Assembly: GCA_049416425.1 (NCBI GenBank)
Contig: JBMSHD010000031.1
Location: 1 to 19,496 of the forward strand
Reading direction: 5' to 3'
Length of the DNA stretch: 19,496 bases
DNA from: JBMSHD01 sp049416425
Lineage (GTDB): Bacteria > Pseudomonadota > Gammaproteobacteria > Francisellales > Francisellaceae
This document shows, piece by piece, positions 1-6,740 of the stretch; position 1 is the stretch's first letter; each line of letters begins with the position of its first letter. The translations under genes were made by a program, and so were the position numbers. The notes under the pieces are model-generated. The model was not told the origin of the DNA. It was given only the letters and a program-made list of their open reading frames with translations, and ran no database searches.

Positions 1-52
1 ACATTGAAATCACTGCCTCAAGAGGCAATTATTAAAAATGGGGAGTTTTCAG
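1..52 (-). repeat. Terminal part of a MITE-like element, inverted copy
   Basis: Positions 2-52 are the exact reverse complement of 5969-6019, the left end of the complete element at 5969-6213. The copy therefore starts at position 52 and runs leftward out of the window. It includes the terminal motif CTGAAAACTCCCCA, the small TGCCTC/GAGGCA hairpin and half of the next hairpin. Unlike the complete copy, the base pair just outside position 52 is not TA, so this end may have been rearranged after insertion. Confidence 0.9.
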
Positions 53-129
53 AAAATAATTAGAGTATGATATAGACTACCTTATCAATATAGAAAAACA
101 GAATATTACTTAAATTTATACTCATTTAA

Positions 130-276
130 ATTATATGCAATAAAGGTGCCGTCAACTTAACTCTTGCAGCTGACAATAATAGCTTTGGTCCTAAATTTTA
201 TAGATTACCCAAAAGTTGGAACAAATCTGGGTGGCTAATTATAAAAAGCGCTTCTAAACCCAAAAAACGCAGATAG
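130..276 (+). pseudogene. Possible C-terminal coding remnant, unrecognised
   Basis: An open frame of 48 codons runs from just after a TAA at 127-129 to a TAG at 274-276. It has no convincing ATG and no ribosome binding site. Its product has ordinary protein-like composition, including the stretch FGPKFYRLPKSWNKSGW, and ends in the basic tail KPKKRR. I recognise no family. It may be the end of a gene cut by the repeat at 1-52, or it may be chance. Apart from this and the repeat, positions 53-312 show nothing I can assign. Confidence 0.25.
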
Positions 277-312
277 GTCAGTTATCCGTAAACAGGATTG
301 TGGGAATGTAGG

Positions 313-3300
313 TTACTTTACGCTCAATAGCGCCGCCGCGGCGGTAAAGCCGGCACCAAAGGCACAGAGAGCAACTCTGTTTTCAGATTTTTGTGTTTCC
401 AGAGTTTCAGACAGGGCAATGGGAATGGTGCAGGATGAGGTATTGCCGTAACGAGCGATGTTGCTGTAGAGCGTTCCTGGTGTCATGTTTAGCCGTTTCT
501 CTACAGCGTTAGATATGCGCTGGTTGGCTTGATGTGGAATAACAAGATCCACACTATTTAAAGCCACACCATTTTGCTGACAACATTTATGCATAATCAT
601 CGACATGGTCTTAACGGCAAAAGTAAACAGTTTTTTACCCTGCATAAACGTCCACTCATTATCGCCGGTGGGGATGTTCAAAATATCGCCGTTTTCAGCG
701 ATAGCCGTCAAGGCAATCTCATCAATAACTGCCTTGGCATCCTGAAGATGGTCATTGCCGCTCACAATGGTTGCCGTTGCTGCATCACCAAATAAAAACG
801 CCGTTTCAAAATCCGTCGTATCGACGTGTTTACTGACATATTCGGCAGTGATAATAAGCGCACGTTTTCCTGGTCGTGTTTGCAGAAAGTCACGCGCATT
901 CTGCAGCGCATAGATATAGCCGCTGCAGGCGGCATTGATGTCATAAGCGGTTACAGCCTGTTTACCAAAGACCCGATAGAGTCGCTCCAGCACCAGACAA
1001 GCCATAGAAGGGGATAGGTATTTATCAGGCGTAGAGGTTGAACAGATGACAAGGTCGATATCTGCCAGTGTCAGGTTTTGTTTTTCCAATGCCTGTTGTG
1101 CCGCAGAAGCAGCGACATCAAGAATGTTTTCATCTGCGCTTAACCAGTAGCGTCCTTCAATTCCGGTTCGGGTTACGATATCATCACTGCTATGATCAGG
1201 AAAGTTGACGATGAGCTCTGTATTACTGACAAAACGCGAGCCAGTTTGAAACACAGGAGTCGATAGACCAACAGGATAGATACCTTGCTGCTGATGGCGT
1301 CTTTTGACTTCCTCGGCGATTTTTCTGACAAGGACAGGGCGCTTTTTAGTTTTTTGCTGCGATTGGGCACCCTGTGGCAGGCGGACTTTAAGCAGAGGAT
1401 CACCGACGGTAGCAAGCTGTGATTCCTCGACATAGATTGCTTCAATCACACCGTTGACAGGAGAGAGAATCTCACCGGCTGACTTAGAGGCCTCAAGATC
1501 AACAAGCTTGTTACCAACCTTGATTTCATCACCAACCGCAACATGAAGATCGGTAATCAGTACGCTCTCATCGGAAGGACTGGCACCGATGACTTCGACA
1601 TTGAAGCTGCCAAGATCATTGTTCTCAATGATCTCCCAATCCAAAGACAGATCGAGTAACTGCGCCGCTGCCTCAAGAATGCGCTCATAAGAGGGTAAAA
1701 TTTCCAGTTGATTGTTGAAATTGCAGGGCACATAGGTATCACTTCTAGTGATACGCCTGACTTTGACCGATCTTTTGGCTTTTTCAACCACCGCGGCGAT
1801 GATATCGCCACCGACTCCACAAGTCATGTTATCTTCATGTACCACAATCAGATAACCCGTTTTCTCTGCTGAAGCTAAAATCGTGGCCAAATCATAAGGT
1901 TTAATGGTGCGAAGATCGATGATTTCACTATCGACGCCAACACTCTCCAGTGTCTCCGATACTTCCTGACAGAGGGAAACTGTGTTACCCCAGGCGACAA
2001 AGGTGATATCATCTCCAGGTTTGACAATGCGGGCTTTACCAACTGGCACAATCTGTCTGTCCACATCGGTTGATGTGGTATCTTCAGTCGCGGCATTATT
2101 GAGCATTTTTTTAGGATAGAGAAAAATGCTTGGCCGGCCTGATTCAAAAGCGGCATTTAACATGCCGGCGGCATCGGCCGCATTCGATGGCATATAGACA
2201 TCAAGACCGGGGATATGGGCAAAAAGCCCTTCATTGGTTTGAGCATGAAAGGGCCCCAATCCCGGGCGATAGGCGCCACAGGCGGCAAAGATGATAACCG
2301 GCGTCTCCCAATCGCCGTTACTGCGCCAATACATGGTGGCCAACTCGGTAAATATCTGGTTATAGGCTGGCGGCATAAAATCGGCAAACTGAATAAACGC
2401 CACCGGGCGTTTACCGGTCAACGCCATTCCGGCGCAGGCACCGACGATGGTTGCCTCAGACAGAGGGCTATTGATGACACGCCCTGGAAACTGAGTTGAT
2501 AGACCTTTGGTGACTCCGAACACATCTCCCTTGTCATCTTCGATATCTTCACCCATCAGGATGACATGCTCATCGCTAAACAAGCGATGGCGAAAGACTT
2601 CGCGCATCGCCGCACCCATGCCGAAACGGGTCTGCTGGGTGAAATCGCCACGATATTCATAGCCATGAGGCATAAGATGTTGCGGAAGCGGTCTTTCAGC
2701 GCCAAACGTCGCCTCGGGTTCAGAGCCTTTAAAGGCAAGTTCTTTGGCATGATCGACGGCTTGTTGCGCTTCATCATCAATCGCATCAATGATTGTCTGG
2801 TCAATACCATGCTTTAAAAGATATTGGCGACTTAACATCACCGGATCATGGTTGCTGATATTCTCAAGATCCACCTGGCTGCGATAAAGTTTTTGATCAT
2901 CGGCATTGGAATGGCTGTGCATGCGATCAACATCCATAATCAAAATATGCGGGGCTCTTGTGTCCCGAATGTCATGAATTATCTGTTCTATAGTATCATA
3001 GGCTTCCAGCGGTCGAGTACCATCGATACGGGTGATTGGTATGCCATAAAATGTATCAGGACGGCTGCCATCTGGCAGAGAGAAAAACGTTTTGCCCTGA
3101 GTCTTTGTTGAGATGGCCAGACCATTATCTTCAATAACAAATAAGATGGGAAGCTGACTTCTGGTTGCCTCGGCAAGCGCTTCCAAGACTTCACCCTGTT
3201 GAGTGGTGCCATCGCCCATGGTGCAAAGAACAACAGGGCGATCATCCTGCTCTTTGATGCTGTAGGCAATACCACAGGATTGAAGCGCATGGTTACCAAC

Positions 3301-3654
3301 CGGTGTGACGATGCTAACGATATTGAGCGCTCTCTCACTGACGCCAATGACCATTTGTCTACCATTGGAAGCACCTTCAGCCTTACACAGTGAGCTGTAG
3401 AGAAATTCTTCAAGCTTCATGCCACGGGCGTGCATCAATGGTTTGTCTCGGTAATGACAATGCAACCAATCCGAGGTTTTCAGAAATTCTGCCAAAATAG
3501 CCGCCCCTTCATGACCTGCTGATGAAGCCAGAAAGTTTGCTTTGCCGCTGTTGACCATCTCATGCTCGAGCTGATCAAGGCGTCTGGCTTGTACCATATT
3601 GCGGTAACAGTTTATCAATCTTTGTTGTTTTTCGTTTGTCATATCAGACATCAT
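313..3654 (-). CDS. Fusion: 2-oxoacid dehydrogenase E1 alpha-E1 beta, lipoyl domain, and ketoacyl-ACP synthase III
   Basis: This 1113-residue protein joins four modules. Residues about 10-320 are an E1 alpha subunit with the thiamine diphosphate motif GDG at 147-149 and EDNG at 175-178. Residues about 340-665 are an E1 beta subunit (NSPLSEATIVGACAGMAL at 395-412). Residues about 683-760 are a lipoyl domain with the probable lipoylated Lys724 in EASKSAG. Residues about 798-1113 are a KAS III with the Cys910, His1041 and Asn1071 triad (INAACSG, PHQANQR, GNTSS). No E2 catalytic domain and no E3-binding domain are visible; residues 761-797 are a basic linker. E1 decarboxylates a 2-oxoacid (a branched-chain one would fit) and acylates the lipoyl arm. 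I infer that the KAS III takes this acyl group, directly or via CoA, and condenses it with malonyl-ACP. The start is chosen for AGGA about 10 bases upstream. It lies 123 bp downstream of the PLP enzyme gene on the same strand. Confidence 0.93.
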   Translation of the reverse strand: MMSDMTNEKQQRLINCYRNMVQARRLDQLEHEMVNSGKANFLASSAGHEGAAILAEFLKTSDWLHCHYRDKPLMHARGMKLEEFLYSSLCKAEGASNGRQMVIGVSERALNIVSIVTPVGNHALQSCGIAYSIKEQDDRPVVLCTMGDGTTQQGEVLEALAEATRSQLPILFVIEDNGLAISTKTQGKTFFSLPDGSRPDTFYGIPITRIDGTRPLEAYDTIEQIIHDIRDTRAPHILIMDVDRMHSHSNADDQKLYRSQVDLENISNHDPVMLSRQYLLKHGIDQTIIDAIDDEAQQAVDHAKELAFKGSEPEATFGAERPLPQHLMPHGYEYRGDFTQQTRFGMGAAMREVFRHRLFSDEHVILMGEDIEDDKGDVFGVTKGLSTQFPGRVINSPLSEATIVGACAGMALTGKRPVAFIQFADFMPPAYNQIFTELATMYWRSNGDWETPVIIFAACGAYRPGLGPFHAQTNEGLFAHIPGLDVYMPSNAADAAGMLNAAFESGRPSIFLYPKKMLNNAATEDTTSTDVDRQIVPVGKARIVKPGDDITFVAWGNTVSLCQEVSETLESVGVDSEIIDLRTIKPYDLATILASAEKTGYLIVVHEDNMTCGVGGDIIAAVVEKAKRSVKVRRITRSDTYVPCNFNNQLEILPSYERILEAAAQLLDLSLDWEIIENNDLGSFNVEVIGASPSDESVLITDLHVAVGDEIKVGNKLVDLEASKSAGEILSPVNGVIEAIYVEESQLATVGDPLLKVRLPQGAQSQQKTKKRPVLVRKIAEEVKRRHQQQGIYPVGLSTPVFQTGSRFVSNTELIVNFPDHSSDDIVTRTGIEGRYWLSADENILDVAASAAQQALEKQNLTLADIDLVICSTSTPDKYLSPSMACLVLERLYRVFGKQAVTAYDINAACSGYIYALQNARDFLQTRPGKRALIITAEYVSKHVDTTDFETAFLFGDAATATIVSGNDHLQDAKAVIDEIALTAIAENGDILNIPTGDNEWTFMQGKKLFTFAVKTMSMIMHKCCQQNGVALNSVDLVIPHQANQRISNAVEKRLNMTPGTLYSNIARYGNTSSCTIPIALSETLETQKSENRVALCAFGAGFTAAAALLSVK

Positions 3655-3777
3655 CAGTTCGCTTTCCTATATCGTTGCGAAAATACTTAAGTTAATCATA
3701 TTGTTGAAGTTTAATGGGGAAGTCAATGATATTTTTTTATGAATTTGATTTCACACTAATCATAAGAAACAAACTCG

Positions 3778-4707
3778 CTATAAGTATTTCATGCCGCTGT
3801 CGGGAATTAAAAACAGAATCGTTGTTGCCGTCGGCTTTTTTTGCTTCTTTAACCTGTCGATCAGTTTTTTGACGATGTGATAATTTGCTCCGGTGCTGTG
3901 TCCACCACAAAGACCATGCTTTCGCGCCAACTGGTCACAACCCTCAAATGCCTCCTGATCGCTAAACTGCATAATCTCATCTATGGCATCAAGATCCATG
4001 GATTGACAAAAAACCGGGTTACCAGGACCTTCAACCTTATAGGGTTTAATATTTTCCTCAATCACATGACCATGATAAAAAAGATCATAATAGATAGAGC
4101 CAATCGGATCTGGCATCACTATTTTTGCTTTGGGAAAAAACGACTTGATCTTTCTGGCGCAACCACTGATCGTTCCCCCAGAGCCGCCAACGGTGACAAA
4201 GTAATCCAGATTGAGATCCTGTTTGATAAAGTAGTCAATGATCTCTTGTCCGGTGGTGCTAAAATGACACTCGGTATTCAATGAATTGTCGTATTGATTG
4301 ACCAGAAAACCATTTTCTTTTGCGGCGATTGATTTGGCAACATTAACATAAAATTTTGGATCGTTGTGATCGGTCACACTTGGGCAGATCGTTAATTTGG
4401 CGCCAAACTTCTCAATCATCTTGCGTTTGATGTTTCCGGTTTTATCAGGGCAGGTGATATGAACCGGATGGCCATAGCCCAGAGCTATGGCGGCAAGAGA
4501 TGTGCCCATATTGCCGGAACTCGCCTCAACAATAAGCTGGCCGGGCTTTAACAGGCCGCTGTTTTTGGCCTTTTGGATGATATAGTTAGCCACCCGGTCT
4601 TTGATGCTGCCGGTGGGGTTGAAAATTTCATTTTTGACAAACAGGCGAATATTGTCGTATCCGCTGTTTAGTTCAATAATTGGAGTGTTGCCAATCGTGT
4701 GTTCCAT
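3778..4707 (-). CDS. Cysteine synthase / cystathionine beta-synthase family PLP enzyme
   Basis: A 309-residue fold-type II PLP enzyme. The Schiff-base lysine is Lys36 in NPTGSIKDR. The substrate loop is SSGNMG (63-68, against the usual TSGNTG), the phosphate cup is GGSGGT (174-179), and the family motifs GPGNP (227-231), GGHSTGAN and the C-terminal PDSG are present. The family performs beta-replacement on activated serine or related substrates. Members with this loop include O-acetylserine sulfhydrylases, cystathionine beta-synthases and SbnA-like enzymes that use O-phosphoserine; I cannot tell which from sequence. It ends a few residues after PDSG and has no CBS regulatory domains. It lies 62 bp downstream of the recombinase and upstream of the E1-KAS III fusion, all on one strand, so a shared product is possible. 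No clear ribosome binding site is visible. Confidence 0.88.
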   Translation of the reverse strand: MEHTIGNTPIIELNSGYDNIRLFVKNEIFNPTGSIKDRVANYIIQKAKNSGLLKPGQLIVEASSGNMGTSLAAIALGYGHPVHITCPDKTGNIKRKMIEKFGAKLTICPSVTDHNDPKFYVNVAKSIAAKENGFLVNQYDNSLNTECHFSTTGQEIIDYFIKQDLNLDYFVTVGGSGGTISGCARKIKSFFPKAKIVMPDPIGSIYYDLFYHGHVIEENIKPYKVEGPGNPVFCQSMDLDAIDEIMQFSDQEAFEGCDQLARKHGLCGGHSTGANYHIVKKLIDRLKKQKKPTATTILFLIPDSGMKYL

Positions 4708-4769
4708 AGTATTGTCGGATTTTAGACGCTTTGCCTACATGGTAATAAAGCGATGCCGGTTTGGCAATT

Positions 4770-5747
4770 TTAAAACTGATTAAATAGCTGATTGATGGCA
4801 TTATCCTCAAACAGATCGAGCTCTTTGATATAGCGTTGCTGAGTCTGTAGTGACTGGTTTGTGATCTCACGCATCTTATGAAGCGAGGCGCCGGCATGAC
4901 TGGCCATGGTGTTGAAACCGGAACGAAGTCCGTGAGGCGTCATCTTGGAAACATCAATGCCCACCGAAGAGGCTCGTTGTTTAAACATTCTATAAAATCC
5001 CTGGTAGCTAAGATGCGATTGTCGAAATTTATGCCCCCCTTTATAGAAGCCACGAAACAAAAATCCATCATGAATGGCGGCTTTATGAAGCCAGATTTGC
5101 AATGCTGTTACCGGACAAAAAAGGGGGGATTTATGATTATAGGGAATAGCCAGGGTGTGGCCGACAGCATATTGATCGGCCTTGGTTTTAATGAGTTTAA
5201 GCATAAGTCCTTTATGACTTAGCTGACAGTGTTTTCGCTCCAATGTGATCAACTCAGAAGGGCGAAGCCCTGCAAAAAAACCTAAAAGCAACATGGCTTT
5301 ATCGCGATAGTCTGGTAGTGATTGCAGCTTGATTGAGTGGCAGATCTCCTTTAACTGTTGAACGGTCAGCGGCAAGGAAGAGTGCGTCTGGTAACCAAGA
5401 TCACGGCGTATGCCATCCAAAAGCTGTAGAACACGAGGATGTTTAACAGCGGCAATATGATTATTCTTTTCATGGTAATATTCGATAGCCGCCTTAGTGA
5501 TAGTGATGGTATTGAGCTTATAAGATTTCTGGTGCATATAAGAAAAGAAAGCAAACAGGACTTCCGATTTCGCCGGCAAGGGGGAAACACCACGAGAGTG
5601 GCAATAGCGTGAAAATAATTTCCAAGCGACATGATAACGCAAAATAGTGCGTTCGGCTCGTGATTTATTCTCAAGATTCTTACCAAGATTAAAATCATTG
5701 ATAATGTTTTCGTTATCCTTGTTATCATTTTGCTGAAAATGTGACAT
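4770..5747 (-). CDS. Tyrosine recombinase (phage integrase/Cre-like)
   Basis: A 325-residue tyrosine site-specific recombinase, close to Cre in length. An N-terminal helical core-binding domain (about 28-115) precedes the catalytic domain (about 126-320). Visible active-site residues are Arg162 in GLRPSE, Lys187 or Lys189 in LIKTKAD, His272 and Arg275 in PHGLR, and nucleophile Tyr306 in QRYI. The position nine residues before Tyr306, usually His or Trp, is Asn297, which is unusual. The YIKELD ending resembles the YIRNLD of Cre. The start is supported by AGGA nine bases upstream. The leader contains a 34-bp lox-like palindrome (5778-5811) and a second palindrome (5823-5840), which could be its crossover site and an operator. 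It could integrate the neighbouring genes, resolve dimers, or invert or excise DNA. Confidence 0.92.
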   Translation of the reverse strand: MSHFQQNDNKDNENIINDFNLGKNLENKSRAERTILRYHVAWKLFSRYCHSRGVSPLPAKSEVLFAFFSYMHQKSYKLNTITITKAAIEYYHEKNNHIAAVKHPRVLQLLDGIRRDLGYQTHSSLPLTVQQLKEICHSIKLQSLPDYRDKAMLLLGFFAGLRPSELITLERKHCQLSHKGLMLKLIKTKADQYAVGHTLAIPYNHKSPLFCPVTALQIWLHKAAIHDGFLFRGFYKGGHKFRQSHLSYQGFYRMFKQRASSVGIDVSKMTPHGLRSGFNTMASHAGASLHKMREITNQSLQTQQRYIKELDLFEDNAINQLFNQF

Positions 5748-5777
5748 TTGACATCTTCCTATTTAGGTAATTTTATC

Positions 5778-5811
5778 ATTACTTTAGTGAATGTTTATTC
5801 ACTAAAGTAAT
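5778..5811. other. 34-bp lox-like perfect inverted repeat, candidate recombination site
   Basis: Thirteen-base arms ATTACTTTAGTGA and TCACTAAAGTAAT flank an 8-base spacer, ATGTTTAT. The arms can be read as 15 perfect pairs around GTTT. The 13-8-13 layout and total length equal those of loxP. The site lies 31 bp upstream of the tyrosine recombinase start. As RNA it would form a strong hairpin in the recombinase leader, so it could instead be a regulatory structure. It has no U-run suggesting a terminator. Only one copy is seen in this window. Confidence 0.6.
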
Positions 5812-5822
5812 ATATAACTTAT

Positions 5823-5840
5823 AAATTTACAAGTAAATTT
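5823..5840. promoter_or_regulatory. 18-bp palindrome upstream of the recombinase gene, possible operator
   Basis: Perfect 8-base arms AAATTTAC and GTAAATTT are separated by AA. It lies 11 bp beyond the lox-like site, in the likely promoter region of the recombinase. This fits a dimeric repressor operator or an accessory recombinase site. It is AT-rich, so chance remains possible. Confidence 0.35.
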
Positions 5841-5968
5841 TAATTTAAATCTTTTTATTCTGGTGATTGTTGTCAATTATTTCAATATTTTTTGGGTACA
5901 CATTATAAACATCGATGAAAAGGGTGATCGGGCAACGCCATCTTTTTATTTGCATTAGCTGTAAAATA

Positions 5969-6213
5969 CTGAAAACTCCCCATTTTTAATAATTGCCTCT
6001 TGAGGCAGTGATTTCAATGCATTGTCATTGAAATCGTAAGGGTAACCATCCATGGACTGGATTGCTGACTTCCTTGTCAACAATGACGACGTCTGACAAC
6101 GTCATTACGAGCCAGGACGGCGCGGTAATCCAGGACAAAGCTGTCCATGGATGGCAAATTGCCCTTTATACCATGTCCATAACAGCAATGCCAAAATTTT
6201 GGGGAGTTTTCAG
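5969..6213 (+). mobile_element. 245-bp MITE-like non-autonomous element with TA target duplication
   Basis: The element has perfect 14-base terminal inverted repeats, CTGAAAACTCCCCA, and TA on both sides (5967-5968 and 6214-6215), the target choice of IS630/Tc1-mariner transposases. It encodes no transposase. The interior is a chain of hairpins: TGCCTC/GAGGCA at 5994-6007, GATTTCAATG/CATTGAAATC at 6010-6035, and a large one at 6046-6154. A second copy end lies at 1-52 and another terminus at 19448 to the window end. It sits at the truncated 5' side of a VOC-family gene remnant. Confidence 0.8.
6046..6154. repeat. Long imperfect hairpin nested in the MITE-like element
   Basis: Outer arms CCATCCATGGAC (6046-6057) and GTCCATGGATGG (6143-6154) are perfect. 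Inside are CTGGATT with AATCCAG and AATGACG with CGTCATT. The inner sequence resembles the widespread bacterial palindromes containing CGTCATT-GCGAG and AATCCAG motifs. It may be an older repeat captured by the element. Confidence 0.6.
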
Positions 6214-6215
6214 TA

Positions 6216-6471
6216 AATTATAATCTGCCGTCTATCTATCCAACTTATGGAAATCCGTCGGTTTATGTTGAGCGGCAGAGTATTTCTTTTTCTCAATACC
6301 GATGACTTTTGACGTGACTATACTGAAATGTTGAAAAAAGAAATTGAATTTGTCAGGAATCCTTCAACTGAGAGTTATGGAACTGTTGCCGTATTCAAGG
6401 ATTTATATGGTAATAAATGGGACTTACTGCAATTAAATGTCGATCACCCAATAGATAAAAGGTCAATTTAG
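6216..6471 (+). pseudogene. Decayed VOC (glyoxalase/bleomycin resistance) family gene, C-terminal half
   Basis: Three collinear pieces read as one VOC protein. Piece one, from 6216, gives LPSIYPTYGNPSVYVERQ. After a one-base shift in the T run near 6290, the next piece reads LNTDDF and meets an in-frame TGA at 6310-6312. The last piece, through ATG 6328, gives GTVAVFKDLYGNKWDLLQ and ends at TAG 6469-6471. The final motif is typical of the VOC C terminus. The N-terminal half is missing at the MITE-like insertion. One frameshift, one nonsense codon and truncation make function very unlikely. Small VOC proteins of this type bind metals and act on varied small molecules. Confidence 0.7.
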
Positions 6472-6507
6472 AGTATAAGCTTATATTTTCCTTCTAAGAC
6501 ATACTTT

Positions 6508-6590
6508 AGGTGCAACAATCGTCATCATCGCTTGGCGATGATCCATGTGATTATCCTAAGCGCGGCAAAAATCGTATGTGCTTGGGCAAA
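6508..6590 (+). repeat. 83-bp dispersed two-hairpin repeat, copy 1
   Basis: By direct alignment this matches the reverse complement of 13603-13685 at 72 of 83 positions with no gaps. It folds into two hairpins. The first stem is ATCATCG/CGATGAT and the second is CATGTGATT/AATCGTATG, with two G-U pairs as RNA. Between the copies one C-G pair of the first stem becomes T-A, and one G-U pair of the second becomes G-C. It lies between the VOC remnant and the end of rimI. It could be a mobile palindrome, a structured RNA, or a coding remnant, since one frame is cysteine-rich. Confidence 0.7.
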
Positions 6591-6637
6591 TGCCATTGTT
6601 CGCATAATATATATTATGTTAAATTTAACAACAACGC

Positions 6638-6739
6638 ATGCTTGCCTCTGATACCGTTTCATTATTTATGGTGACTAATCCTGCCACTTCCAACCCCGGC
6701 TTTTTTAATTCATTCGTAATGCCAACTAAGAGATATTAG
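6638..6739 (+). other. Short open frame of 33 codons, doubtful
   Basis: An ATG-started frame of 33 residues ends in a TAG two bases before the 3' end of rimI. Its second half, including NPGFFNSFVMPTKRY, reads like a natural C terminus, so it may be a gene remnant. There is no ribosome binding site and no family match that I recognise. Apart from this, 6591-6740 shows nothing clear; no terminator for the rimI operon is evident. Confidence 0.2.
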
Positions 6740-6740
6740 A

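Noticed and set aside
244..256. AAGCGCTT palindrome near the end of the E1-KAS III gene as terminator
   Set aside because: It is a short self-complementary sequence with no loop, so it cannot form a useful terminator hairpin.
760..800. E3-binding (peripheral subunit) domain in the linker of the fusion protein
   Set aside because: The segment is basic and helical but lacks the usual pattern with the GTGxxGRI motif, so I treat it as a linker.
2988..3413. 141-codon minus-strand frame inside the E1-KAS III gene
   Set aside because: It lies wholly within the strongly supported E1 alpha coding frame and has no motif of its own; it is a shadow frame.
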